Below, piece by piece: positions 43,439 through 53,700 of a DNA stretch of 60,810 bases. The stretch lies in contig JAIUML010000026.1 of assembly GCA_022565595.1 (NCBI GenBank), forward strand, positions 1 to 60,810. The letters are read 5' to 3'. The position numbers and the translations under genes were made by a program. Numbering within the stretch: position 1 is the first letter of the stretch; each line of letters begins with the position of its first letter. This DNA comes from Saccharospirillum sp. (lineage in GTDB: Bacteria; Pseudomonadota; Gammaproteobacteria; Pseudomonadales; Natronospirillaceae). The notes beneath the pieces are model-generated. The model was not told where the DNA came from and searched no databases. It saw nothing but the letters and a program-made list of their open reading frames with translations.

Positions 43439-44941
43439 CTATTTCGTGCCGGAATCGGTAAATTCAATCAGTTCCAGGGTTTTAGGTGGGCCAATGCCAT
43501 CCGCTGAGTCGGCTTTGGCAGGTTCGGGCTCTATCGGCATTGGCCGCACTCTGGACGGTGGTTCATTGCGTTTCGGTTCAGCCGCCCGTGACTGCTGGGC
43601 TTGCCTGACCCTTTCCGCCAGGGTGCGACATGCCTCGGCTTTTTCGGCCAGGTTGGGCAGCAGTTGTAGCGAGTCTGCCAGCAGTTCCAGGGCTGCCGGC
43701 AGGTGTGGAAAATCCGGATACTGACGCTGCATGCCGTTGATTAGACTGACCACGCCGCGGGCGTCATCCTGTTTATGGCAATCTTTCGCCAGAGCAAGCC
43801 TCAATTCCGGGCTGTTCGGCAGGAATTTGGGCAGTACGGTTTTGGTGGTTCTATAGGTCTGGCCGAGCAGTTCGCTGTGGCCCTGCTGGAGCAGAAAACG
43901 CAGATAGCGCTCGGCAAAGGCACCTAGCCAGTCCGGGTTTTTGGCTTGTACCAGAAAATCGAAGTAGCGACCGTACAACGCCATGCTTGAGGGGAAGCGT
44001 TCCAGTGCCTTGTTGTAACCGTCGCGCAGTGCATCGTAGCGGCCCTCCTTGAGCAGCATGTCCAGATGGGCCAGAGTAACGGCCTCTTCCGAGCGACCTG
44101 CCACATCACCATGCTCACGCGCGCTGTAACCCAAGCGGCCTTGATACTGAAACAGCATATAACCCATGATGTGGAACACCACCACAATGTAGTAGTTGGA
44201 GGCCATGGCCTGGAGTGACAGAGCGACCACGGAAAACTCGTAGCCGATCAGCTGATGAATCACACTGACCGAGCCGACCATGACCAGGATCAGCGCAACC
44301 AATAACCCATAGGGCAGGCCAATGGCAGCAATCAGCCGGAAGCTGTTCAGCGGGTTGAGGGCGGCGAACGTGTCTTCGGAAATGGCAAACTGAATCAGGC
44401 TGGCTGGAAAGGCCACGATAAAATAAAAGCCCAATAAGCCAGCCAGGCTCGGATGCACAAAGACTGCAACGGCAAATACAGAGGCACCCATCAAAAACAA
44501 CATCAGCATCAATCGGAGCACCAGGGCTATGCCACCCTGATAAGCCTCGGTGAGGTCGGGTGCTTCCAGGTTGCCGGCCGAGGTTTCCTGCAGGCTAAGG
44601 AAGCTGTACTTCACCATCACCCCGGTAGCGGCCAGGTTGATGATAAAAGCCACCAGTTGGGCTGAAGCCGCCATGGAGGTTAGCGTCGACACCACCGACA
44701 CGGCCGCGATCAGCAACAGCGTTTGCAGGTTCAAGGGGTAACGAAAGCTCTCCTGAAGGCGGCGCCAGAAGGGCGTTACCCGGTGTTCTGCAGCGAGCAA
44801 GGTCATCTCGCCATGGCACTTCAGGCAACGTATGCCGTGCTCGATGTCGCGGTCGTCAACGCACAGATCACAACAGTCAATCTGGCACTGAGGGCAATGG
44901 TAGATTGCCGGCTCCATCGGGTGATAGTTGCAATAATCCAT
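43439..44941 (-). CDS. Membrane protein with N-terminal B-box-like zinc finger and C-terminal TPR-like repeats
   Basis: 500 aa. Residues 4-46 form a Cys/His cluster (CNYHP, CPQC, CCDLCVDD, CLKC) like a B-box zinc finger. Five to six transmembrane helices follow (about 72-270), then a helical region (about 290-430) with TPR-like repeats resembling those in the rhomboid neighbour, and a proline-rich tail. Its start overlaps the rhomboid stop by 1 bp (TAATG), so the two are probably made together and may be partners. No specific function recognised. Confidence 0.72.
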   Translation of the reverse strand: MDYCNYHPMEPAIYHCPQCQIDCCDLCVDDRDIEHGIRCLKCHGEMTLLAAEHRVTPFWRRLQESFRYPLNLQTLLLIAAVSVVSTLTSMAASAQLVAFIINLAATGVMVKYSFLSLQETSAGNLEAPDLTEAYQGGIALVLRLMLMLFLMGASVFAVAVFVHPSLAGLLGFYFIVAFPASLIQFAISEDTFAALNPLNSFRLIAAIGLPYGLLVALILVMVGSVSVIHQLIGYEFSVVALSLQAMASNYYIVVVFHIMGYMLFQYQGRLGYSAREHGDVAGRSEEAVTLAHLDMLLKEGRYDALRDGYNKALERFPSSMALYGRYFDFLVQAKNPDWLGAFAERYLRFLLQQGHSELLGQTYRTTKTVLPKFLPNSPELRLALAKDCHKQDDARGVVSLINGMQRQYPDFPHLPAALELLADSLQLLPNLAEKAEACRTLAERVRQAQQSRAAEPKRNEPPSRVRPMPIEPEPAKADSADGIGPPKTLELIEFTDSGTK

Positions 44942-46371
44942 TAGAGCCCCTGCGCCAGCATTTGATCGGAAAGGCCCTGGTAGTGGGACCGCTTGTGGTT
45001 TTCTTTCTGTTCCCCAAAAGCCACGGCCAACTTGCCCGCCAGTACACCCATGGCCGGGTCTTTACAGCCAGCTTCCTGCAATTGCACAAAGAGTCGCTCG
45101 GCCGCCGCTGCGGCACCATGACGACTGAAACGCATGGCAACCTTGATGCGCTGTTCCTCGCTCTGTGTGTCGAGTAAAGCGGGTTCTTCCTGCAGCACTC
45201 TGGCCTGTATGGCGACTTCCGCCGGGTTGACCTGATCGAGCATCAATAGAGCCAGCCCGGCTTTAGGCGTTGAGGCGTTGGGGTTCAGCCGCAGCAGGTT
45301 ATAACGCAGCCGAGCCAGTTCAAAGCACAGACCCTCGGCGCGAATCATCTCATTGACCTGCTTGAACGCCTGCTGAAATCGGAATTTCTCAATCGACTGA
45401 TAAATAGCGGCCAGCTGCACCTGACGCGGATCCATCGTCTGATCGGCCTCGATGTAGTCGGCATCCAGCAGATTGCGATTGAACAGGAAGGTAAAGCCAA
45501 TCAGCGCGGCCCCCATGATAAAACCGCCAGCGTGCGCCATAAAGGCGACATTGGACTCGGTATCCGACAGATAAAAATAGACTTCCTTGCCAATGTAGAA
45601 CGGCAGAATCAATAGCGCCGGCGCGCGGATGTAACCCACCAGAAAGTAAAGCCAGTAGAAAAACTCGATGCGCTTCAGTCGGAAGGCGGCGACATACATC
45701 GCCATGACACCGGAGATCGCCCCCGACGCCCCCACCAGAGGTTGCGAGCTGGATAGATCCAGCCAGGCATGGGCCAAACCGCCGGCGATGCCGGACAGCA
45801 GGTAAAAACCCAGAAAGCGCCAATGGCCAACAATGGCCTCGACCGCAAAACCGCATACCGCCAGAAAGAACAGGTTGCCCAGCAAGTGCATGAGGTCACC
45901 ATGCAGGAACTGATGAGTGATCAACGAAGACAGGCTGAGCTGATTGGGCGTTAACCCATTGGCCAATACACTGACCGACTGCACGGTTCGGTGGATATCC
46001 GCCCGAGCCCGAGACCACTGCTGGTACTCGTCGAAATGCAGCTCGGATTGCGCCACCACCTGCAGGTGCTGATAGAAAGACGCATCCAATAGCAACTCAA
46101 AGGCAACTTCCGCATAAAACCCTGATTCGTAAGCAGACTGAAGCTCGGCCAGGTGCTCCTGCTCGCCCTGACGCTCCAGCCAGGCCTCGTACAGGGGCCA
46201 TTCAAACGGCAACATCCGTTCCTGCTGGTATTGCTGCAGTGCATCGTTGATTTTTTGAGAATCGCCGGACTGATAGACGACAAAAATGAGGATGTTAAGC
46301 AGTATGATGCCAAACAACACAAAGGGAGCCCGGTTCATGTCCAGGCGTTTTTCTGTAGGCAATATGATCAT
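44941..46371 (-). CDS. Rhomboid-family intramembrane serine protease with TPR-like C-terminus
   Basis: 476 aa; the start MIILPTEKRLD is typical of this branch. A soluble insertion (about 35-130) follows the first helix. The rhomboid core has HxxxN (HLLGN), the nucleophile serine in GASGAISG and the catalytic His in AHAGGFIMG, all intact. It should cut single-span membrane substrates within the inner membrane. After the last helix, about 160 residues of helical, TPR-like sequence could recruit partners or substrates. First gene of an operon with the zinc-finger protein and DUF3301. Confidence 0.93.
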   Translation of the reverse strand: MIILPTEKRLDMNRAPFVLFGIILLNILIFVVYQSGDSQKINDALQQYQQERMLPFEWPLYEAWLERQGEQEHLAELQSAYESGFYAEVAFELLLDASFYQHLQVVAQSELHFDEYQQWSRARADIHRTVQSVSVLANGLTPNQLSLSSLITHQFLHGDLMHLLGNLFFLAVCGFAVEAIVGHWRFLGFYLLSGIAGGLAHAWLDLSSSQPLVGASGAISGVMAMYVAAFRLKRIEFFYWLYFLVGYIRAPALLILPFYIGKEVYFYLSDTESNVAFMAHAGGFIMGAALIGFTFLFNRNLLDADYIEADQTMDPRQVQLAAIYQSIEKFRFQQAFKQVNEMIRAEGLCFELARLRYNLLRLNPNASTPKAGLALLMLDQVNPAEVAIQARVLQEEPALLDTQSEEQRIKVAMRFSRHGAAAAAERLFVQLQEAGCKDPAMGVLAGKLAVAFGEQKENHKRSHYQGLSDQMLAQGL

Positions 46372-46729
46372 GCGACTTCCGCTTATCCTTAGCGACGGCC
46401 CCCTATGGTATTGTCAGGCTCCTGTAAAGTCACACAGCTTTTGTCTGGAATCAAGAAATTGTGAGAGTCATCACACCGAGGCCATCCCCTGAATGAGTTG
46501 ATAAGCCGGAAATTCGAACAGCCCTTTAAAGTGTGAACTCCGTTGCCGTGGGGCGTGATGGCTGTCCCAGTCCGAGACATTAGTGGGTTGCAAGAGTCCT
46601 CAACCGGTCAATGAAATGACATAATTCGCGGCAAGGAACTCGGCTTCAGGAAGAATGACAAAGTTTTGACTTTGCTCAGTCCCTGGGTCGGTAAAGCCCA
46701 ACGGGAACCGGATGGTTTCAAAGGACCGA
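46372..46729. other. Intergenic region between divergent rhomboid and pseudo-hydrolase genes
   Basis: About 360 bp without a supportable gene. AAAGGA lies just before the ATG at 46730. No sigma-E-type promoter was found on either strand, and nothing else stands out. Confidence 0.5.
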
Positions 46730-47362
46730 ATGATGGAACATGTTTTAACGACGCTTGCAGAGGGAAACCCCAAAGCAAGGATGCTGCTTTTGCACGACAG
46801 CAAGGAACCCATGGACTCCCCCTGGATGGACCAACTCGCCAACACCATCAACCAGATGGGAGTCGACGTGTTGCGCTGGGAGCTCTGCTACATGCACCTG
46901 CGGCGCACCCAGCCAAAACGCCGCTGGAGCGAACCCTCGCTCTACCCCAAAATGGGTGAACTGGATGTGTTCATGGACCAGCTCACCGCCATCGCCACAG
47001 ACCTGCCCTTGATATTGGCCGGCAAAGGCGCTGGCGCCCGCCTGGTCACAGCCTACGCCGCCAAATACTCACCCGACTCCCTCGCAGCCCTGGTCAGCTT
47101 CGGCTACCCCATACCCGCCGAGAAGCACAACCCCAGGCACCAACTCGAATTGATTAAACACCTCCAGCAACTGCCCTGCCCGCACCTGGTTTTGCAAGGC
47201 AATGTAACCCGCACTACCCACACCGAACGCCTAATGCCCTGGCTGGCCGTGGGCACGACAGAATGGGTCTGGACCGATGGCTTTGCTCAATCCATATCGG
47301 CCTTGAATCAGTACTTCGACGCCTGGTTGAACCCAAGGGGTTGGATGATGCGGCAGGCATAG
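46730..47362 (+). CDS. Alpha/beta-hydrolase-fold protein lacking catalytic residues (KANL3/Tex30-like)
   Basis: 210 aa from the ATG at 46730 (AAAGGA upstream); an ATG at 46712 adds six residues. The layout follows the small KANL3/Tex30-like hydrolases: LLLHDSKEPMDSPWM, LRWELCYMHLRR, then the elbow. The elbow, normally GKSMGG, reads GKGAGA, so the nucleophile position is Gly100. The usual DH near the C-terminus reads TDGF, so the histidine is also gone. It is therefore probably a non-catalytic binding protein, though codon structure looks intact. Stand-alone gene. Confidence 0.77.
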   Translation: MMEHVLTTLAEGNPKARMLLLHDSKEPMDSPWMDQLANTINQMGVDVLRWELCYMHLRRTQPKRRWSEPSLYPKMGELDVFMDQLTAIATDLPLILAGKGAGARLVTAYAAKYSPDSLAALVSFGYPIPAEKHNPRHQLELIKHLQQLPCPHLVLQGNVTRTTHTERLMPWLAVGTTEWVWTDGFAQSISALNQYFDAWLNPRGWMMRQA

Positions 47363-47439
47363 AAGGTCTCAGCTTGAGGAACTGATCCTCCGCGACTGTT
47401 TCCGGTTTATAGAAAAGCAATCTAAAAATCGATGACATC

Positions 47440-47452
47440 TTAACAATGTTAA
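47440..47452. promoter_or_regulatory. Palindrome upstream of CPBP gene
   Basis: TTAAC-AAT-GTTAA, a perfect inverted repeat, with a further CTTAAC half-site about 20 bp on (near 47461-47466), in an AT-rich stretch before the protease gene. Possible operator; no regulator is apparent nearby. Confidence 0.35.
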
Positions 47453-47513
47453 AATAAATAACTTAACATCTACAAGATGGTGGCACTTGCCGTGCAAGAG
47501 TGAGACGCATCTC

Positions 47514-48251
47514 ATGGCACATTCAACCTCTTACCCGGAGCAGCACCCCTTTGGGCTGTCCGTCTTTCTGCATCTATTTCCAGGAGTACTGTTGCTGCTG
47601 GGCTTTGTACTGATCGCGCCAGTGATGGCCAGGTTAGGGCTGCCAACCTTGCTGGCCATCATCATTGTTGATGCACTGGTCGTCTTGCCGCTCATGATGG
47701 GCATTCTCTACTTTGTAAGCCGGAAAAAGACTGGAGTGCCGGTGCTTGGCTATCGTGAACGCTTTAAGTGGCCACAGTTGGCCGGGCTGGCTACCGTCTC
47801 CTTGCTGTGTGCCGTTATGGCCTTCCTGCTTATGACGCCTTTTTCTGACTTCCTGAGTGTGACCTACTTTTATTGGTTGCCAGAATGGTTTGCCATCAGC
47901 CACTACGCCACCCACCCGGAAAGCTACGCCTACGGTGCCGTACTGGTCACCTGGCTGCTGGCAATGGTGGTCACCTCGATTGCAGCGCCCATTGTTGAGG
48001 AACTGTATTTCAGAGGGTATCTGTTGCCCCGGATTGATCGTTTCGGCGCCTGGGCGCCGCTGATCAACCTGGTGTTATTCGCACTCTATCACTTCTGGAC
48101 CATCTGGCTGACGCCGGTTCGAATCGTTGCTTTGTTACCAATGGTTTACCTGGTGTGGTTCAAGCGGTGTCTTTATATAGGGGTCATCGTTCATTTGGCG
48201 CTGAACCTGGTTGGAGATACCTTACTGACGGCCCCCATTCTTGTTCGCTAA
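47514..48251 (+). CDS. CPBP-family intramembrane metalloprotease (CAAX/Abi type)
   Basis: 245 aa from the ATG at 47514; a TTG at 47487 adds nine residues. About six transmembrane helices and the three family motifs: EELYFRG, then a His in FALYHFW, then HLALN. The glutamates and histidines form the metal site of CAAX-type proteases. Bacterial members are linked to bacteriocin self-immunity, prenyl-protein processing or membrane quality control; nothing here chooses between these. Stand-alone. Confidence 0.9.
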   Translation: MAHSTSYPEQHPFGLSVFLHLFPGVLLLLGFVLIAPVMARLGLPTLLAIIIVDALVVLPLMMGILYFVSRKKTGVPVLGYRERFKWPQLAGLATVSLLCAVMAFLLMTPFSDFLSVTYFYWLPEWFAISHYATHPESYAYGAVLVTWLLAMVVTSIAAPIVEELYFRGYLLPRIDRFGAWAPLINLVLFALYHFWTIWLTPVRIVALLPMVYLVWFKRCLYIGVIVHLALNLVGDTLLTAPILVR

Positions 48252-48325
48252 GCTGGGTTAACGGCATTGAATTGGGTGCAGTATACGACCGGCAATAAGC
48301 CGTGCGGTCGTCGCACTGAACTCCG

Positions 48326-48963
48326 TTAAGGATTTTTTGGGGCCATGTTAATGGTCACGGCACCGCTTTGCTCGGCACTCTTTACCAGCAAAGTCAGGGT
48401 ACGATTGATGGGTACATCAATGCCATGGTCAGCCGCCTTTGTCACAATATACCCATTCAGAAAATCGATCTCGGTTCGCTTGCCGTTCATCAGGTCTTGC
48501 GCGGTTGAAGAGTACTGCCCGGGCATGGATTTCGGAATGCTGTGAATGGTGTCGAATACGCTGTCCGGCACCGACACCCCTTCAGCCTTGGCCACACTGA
48601 GCGCTTCACGGGCGATGTCCTCCATCAACTCTGGCATGCCGCTCTGTGTTGCCAGTTTCCCATAGGGTAAGCCACTAATGGCCGAGAGCGGATTGATGGC
48701 GCAATCTCCCGCCCGGCCTGCTCGGTATCGCCCGACTTCACACAAACCAACACCCAATCGGCACCAGCAACGGCAGCAGGATCACGGCTCGCCTCAACCT
48801 CGGCCACCAGGCGGTCGCCGTCCTTTTCCAGAATCAGGCCTCGTTCCGAAACCGCTTCAACAAGAGCCGCGCGCCCAACCAACACCACCTGATGACCGGC
48901 CAGCGCCAGCATGGCGCCATAATAACAACCAACAGCACCCGCCCCCATGATGGCAATTTTCAT
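48326..48963 (-). pseudogene. 2-dehydropantoate 2-reductase-like gene with internal deletion
   Basis: The minus strand from 48963 begins MKIAIMGAGAVGCYYGAML, the NADPH-binding start of PanE/ApbA reductases, and continues to VLVCVKSGDTEQAGREIA. Near 48700 it runs directly, in another frame, into CAINPLSAISGLPYGKL, a segment that normally lies about 100 residues further on, and then to the normal C-terminus ending at 48326. About 210 codons remain of roughly 300. The substrate-binding middle is missing and the frame is shifted, so no active enzyme can be made. Function of the intact family: ketopantoate reduction in pantothenate synthesis. Confidence 0.87.
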
Positions 48964-49126
48964 ATACTCACTCCCAAAAACCAGCCAATGGTGAAGTGAC
49001 CCATAACGGAGTCAGCGAATGAGATACATCATAGCCATTCAAGAACGGAATTACTTCACCGAGAAGCTTTTCAGCAACCCCGCGGAGCAACAGCTTCCCT
49101 GTAAACGGGCTGGTGAACCCTTTCCA

Positions 49127-50683
49127 CTAATCCATTGAGTAGTAGCGAACTTCCGCACCCTGGCTGACGCGGGTGAAGATGGGGACTTCGCAGGGTTTAA
49201 GGCCATTGCAGGTTCTTGATCCCGTTTGGTGTTCAAACATACGCTGGAAGTGCTCTGGCCAACGGCCATCGTACTTTTCATGGAATTCCATGTCATAGCC
49301 AATATCAGAAAGACCGTCGAAATAAGGCACCTCTTCGGCACTGGTTATTCGGGTTGCAGCAAAGGAGATAAAATTCAGGTTTTCCAGGCTGGAAAGTGGC
49401 AGCAAGTTGGAAATGTTGCTCCCGTTGAGATAGAGAGACTGTAGTTGCGTCATTTGAGCGAGATGGACGAGCCCTTCGTCATCCAGTTGAGTATTAGTCA
49501 AGCTTAAATGCTTTAACTGCTTGAGCTCTGGGAGTAAGTCCCACTGACGAAAGTTGGACCCTCTCAGAACCAGGCTCTCAAGATTCTTTGCCTTTAGAAT
49601 AAAGCCATAGTCATCCAACTGCGCCCCTTCGAGATCCAGATAGTTCAGGTTTTCGGGCAGTTGAACTCGGCTGAACCGGGGGGCTGTAACCTCCTTCATA
49701 TAAAGGTTCCGAAGATTCTCTGGCAAGGGAGGAAAACTTCCGAGAATGCTGGCGTTGCTGATGTTCAAAAATTCCAGATTCTCTGGCCACTGGATTTTAG
49801 CCTCGCCTAAAACTTCTAAATCCTGCAATATCAACGACCGCAGCATAGGTAACGTGCTGCCGTCGAGATTAAAGCTACTCAGCCGACCTGAATTTATGCC
49901 CGCTACCTGTAAATTTGGAAGGTTTGAGACTGTCAAGGCAGTGGTACTATTGCGACTGTAGGTCAGGCTTCTTAGCTCTGGATAACAAGAAATGTGCAAA
50001 TGCTCATCTTCTGGTTGACTAAATCCAATTCGCAATTCTACTAACTGATCAAAATCACAGGTATTTTCAAGTGAATGGAAAGCAGTCGCCAGCCTTAGCA
50101 TTCTGAGATTTTTATGCGAAGCAATCAGCGATAAATCAGCACCACCATCTTCAACACTCCCATCAATACGTAGATATCTCAGATTTTCCAGAGCTTTCGT
50201 TAATTGGAGATCATTATCGGTTGCTCTTTCTATTGTCAATTGCATAACATTTCCGGAATTGCTCCAGAGTAAAGTAGCGTTTGTCAGGAAGTGATCTTCT
50301 GCAAAAAAGACCTCTTCTCCTATGTAGTCAGGACGCAATAGTCGATAGCCAATCAGCTTAACTTGTGTCAGCGCTGGTTCGCTTACGCGATATCGCTCCT
50401 CAAGAAAAAAGTTTGAGCGTTTTAAAGTCTCGCTAAAACGCTCTTCACCAAACCCATCCCCCCCTGGCTGATACATGCTCAACCCTTGCAACACTGCAAA
50501 ATCCTCAGGGTGAGCAAAACGCTGAACCCGCTCCGGGGTGAAGGGTGGCGCTGGCCACAGTTGGCCTTCAAATTCAAAGCGTTCGATATCGTCTGTTTCT
50601 GGCTCGCTGGCGAGGCAGCTCATACCCAGAACGGTGCTCAAGAGCAGGGCGGTTGCTTTTAATGCCAAGGGCGTTCTCCTCAT
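49127..50683 (-). CDS. Exported leucine-rich-repeat protein, T6SS cargo operon (paralogue 2)
   Basis: 518 aa from the ATG at 50683, which aligns with the start of its paralogue; an ATG at 50761, overlapping the end of the giant gene by 8 bp, would add 26 residues. Signal peptide, Cys in GMSC (poor lipobox), then SEPETDDIERFEFEG and PAPPFTP, identical to the paralogue. From about residue 165 come leucine-rich repeats (for example LNYLDLEGAQLDD, LESLVLRGSNF, LKHLSLTNTQLDD, LQSLYLNGSN). The C-terminus CNGLKPCEVPIF has a Cys pair. Likely periplasmic or outer-membrane; could be an immunity or accessory protein for the adjacent giant protein. No family name recognised. Confidence 0.8.
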   Translation of the reverse strand: MRRTPLALKATALLLSTVLGMSCLASEPETDDIERFEFEGQLWPAPPFTPERVQRFAHPEDFAVLQGLSMYQPGGDGFGEERFSETLKRSNFFLEERYRVSEPALTQVKLIGYRLLRPDYIGEEVFFAEDHFLTNATLLWSNSGNVMQLTIERATDNDLQLTKALENLRYLRIDGSVEDGGADLSLIASHKNLRMLRLATAFHSLENTCDFDQLVELRIGFSQPEDEHLHISCYPELRSLTYSRNSTTALTVSNLPNLQVAGINSGRLSSFNLDGSTLPMLRSLILQDLEVLGEAKIQWPENLEFLNISNASILGSFPPLPENLRNLYMKEVTAPRFSRVQLPENLNYLDLEGAQLDDYGFILKAKNLESLVLRGSNFRQWDLLPELKQLKHLSLTNTQLDDEGLVHLAQMTQLQSLYLNGSNISNLLPLSSLENLNFISFAATRITSAEEVPYFDGLSDIGYDMEFHEKYDGRWPEHFQRMFEHQTGSRTCNGLKPCEVPIFTRVSQGAEVRYYSMD

Positions 50684-50753
50684 CAAGGGGGTCCTGACCG
50701 AAGGGCGGTGCTCCAATGTGTGCTCCGCTGGTGCGGACACTGTCTGATGCCGA

Positions 50754-53700
50754 TTACTCATGGGCTACTGCTTCCCATGAGGGTTGGGAGATCGCTGAGG
50801 ATTGCTGGTCTCGTTGATGCTCGGTACTGCGGAGCTTCCATAAGAAGCATAACTGTTCCAGGGCAGCGAGTCTTTCATCGCCCCAGAAAGGGGCCAGCAA
50901 TTTTGCCATGTCCTGAGTGTGGATTTCGGTGGGGTAGTGGCCGGTTGTGTTTAGCGGCTCCCAAACGAAGGCCTTAAGATGGCGGCCCCTGTCGCTGTCT
51001 TCATTGGCGTAATGTTTAATATCTGCAATAAAGAATCGCCAATGGAATTTGGCGGATTCTTTGCGTTCTTTCTCTTCATCCAGTTTGTACATCTCGCCCA
51101 TTGCATCTACTTCGGGCTCTGTTAGATCAAAGGTTTCGTAAAAACGGGTACCCAGCAAGTCAGTAAAGTCCAGGATGTGAGGCAGAGCCAGCCAGGATAA
51201 GGGCTTCCAGCGCACATCCTGGGGTAAGCTGATGGGGTCGAGCTGTGGCCGGCCTCTCACAAACTGATGGATGTTGATCAGGAGTCGGCTTTGCTCTATT
51301 GCATTTTGAGCCATGGAGCGGCCGAGGTTCTCGTACACCGTATTTCTCTGTAAATCTTCAATGGTTTTGGTGAGGTTCACCATGGTGTTCGTTGCGCCGC
51401 GATCCGTGTCGGTGTATTCCAGGCTGTGAGGCTGGTTGACGATGGCACGCCAACCCTGATGAAACACCACAAAGTTCCGGCCGTAAAAATGCGCCATCCC
51501 CCAATGGTTCCAGTACAGAGACCACGCCAGAGCGCCAATGCTGATGACGGCACCGGCGATAAACAGCACTTGACCCAGGGCGGGCGTAAGACCAACGAGC
51601 AACGCCGTTTTTGTAAAGCCGAGGATGCTGCCACCCAGGAGAGTGGCGGCTGTGCCCGCGGCGGAGACGGCGTTCAGCGTGGCCTGGTCTGTCTGACCCC
51701 TTTGCAGGTTGCGGCGCATGTCTGCAAGGCTGGTGGCGGTGGCGACACCGGCCGCCAAAAAGCTCAATCTTGAAGCCCATGCCTGCACAACGCTGCCTAC
51801 GGTCGAGGTTCCAATCAGGCTGGCGGCTGTACTGCCTCCGGCGCGACCAAAGAGGTTGCGCGCCGCATGGCGAGCGCTGTTGGTGAACTGACGCTCCAGC
51901 AGTGTATGCAGTTGCCCGGGAACGCGGCCCTGGCTTTGCCAATAACTGACCATGGCGGGAATGCCCAGCGCCATGGACGCCGCATTGGCGCTGTCACCCA
52001 GTTTCAGGCCAAAACGATAGGTCGCGCTGCGGAAGTCGGCCGCACTGGGTTCGAGGCGTTTTTCCGGGTCCATCTCGTTCATGAAGCCAAACAGAAAACG
52101 GGCCCCTTCCCAGAAGATCAGCCCTGTTTTAATGCGCGCTTCTGCCCGCACCCGAGCGGTGCCGCCCGACCACACCTGCCCACCGTAACCGGCGCGGGAG
52201 ATCAGATCCCGGCTGGACAGCAATTGCTGCATTCTAAGCGGGTTGTTGTACGCCAGGGTCCGATACAGTAGGCGGCCGATGCGGTTGTAATGCTGTTGCT
52301 GATTGACCTGAACCAGTAACAGGAATTGCACGCTATAGAGCCGCACGGCCAGGCGCGTTTGCAGGGTCACATTGTATTGCAAACGGGTTTGCACCAGGTG
52401 GCCGGACAGGTCCAGAACGGCTTCGAGCAGGGCCGGAGCACCAGGGCCGCGGATAAAGGTGGTTTTGAAAATCTCGACACTGGGGTCGATGATGTCTTTC
52501 AGGATGCTTGGGGTGTTTGAAGTTAGGTTGTTTAAGCCTTCAATAGAGCCGGGTGGATTGGATTGTTCTTGAAACTTCTCTATGTTGTTGTCAACAGAAG
52601 ATGGATTGTCCTGTGCTGCGAATTTCAGAAAATACTGCAACACCTCAGTAACTTTATTGGTACTTATCCAGGCCGCGATGATGGGCAAAAGGTGACCATC
52701 AAACAGCCGTTGCAGGTTACTGTCTTCCGGTTCGATTTGAACCGCAGGCACCAGGCTGGCCAACAAAGCAGCCAACGCATCAAAAAATTGCGGGATGTAG
52801 GGTTCGGCCACCTCTTCATTGATGGATTGCGCTGGTTGCCAGTCGATTCTGGGGGTTTGGTCAGTAAAAGCTCGTTGAGCTTTGTCGGGATCGAGTAAGT
52901 GTTCTTCCTTTCGCTCTAACCAACCCACGAATTGATCCTGATCAGAGCTTTCCAGCGATGCCTGCACCTCCTGCCAGGCTTTCAAGCGCGGTACCAGCCT
53001 GGTGTCCTCGATCAAGGCAAAAGACCGCTCCAGCGCCTGCTGGAAACGACGAACGGCGAGGTTGCGCGCCTCCTGACTGGCGTACAAGGCTTGTTCAGCC
53101 GCGTTGCCGTTGGCCAGGTTGTCCACCAACGGCGGTGACACCAGGCGGTTGCGAATGGCACTTTGCATGCTTGTCAGTGCGGTGTTCAGTCGGCCATGGG
53201 CATCGAGGTTGAGCGAGCTGTGCGGCTGAAAAGGCGCGTGCTTGTGTATGGTTAACCAGTCCTTGAGGGATTCGATTTGAAAGAGGTCGTTCAATCCGTT
53301 CTGGTTAACGTTCAGCAGTTGTTCGTACGCCTGAGTCAGGGTCGCGCGTTGTTGGGTGACTTCATGCGTGAACTGGCGCAAGGTGCGCGGCAGTTTAATG
53401 ATGTGCGCATAGGTTCCGCCGGCAACGGTTTCGCGCACACAGACCGGGTGGTTGGCGTCCTGTCGGTTCGGCAGGGTGTGCAAGGCCTTGATCGAGAGCG
53501 AGCCATAGCCCAGGGGCATGGCCATAAAGCCATAGTCATAGCCTGCAGTCAGTTCCAGGTAGCCGCTCAGAGGGGTGGCGGTCAAGCGGGAGGAAATACG
53601 CCCCGCTGCCGTCATGCCCTGGTGCATCAGGTCGCCATCGCCACGCACGTAGCTCAGGGGGTCCAGATGGCCTGTGTCGCCCAACTGTCCGACCACCTTC

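Noticed and set aside
49051-49341. 96-codon minus-strand frame at the end of the LRR gene
   Set aside because: It is a second frame of the LRR gene and has no independent features.
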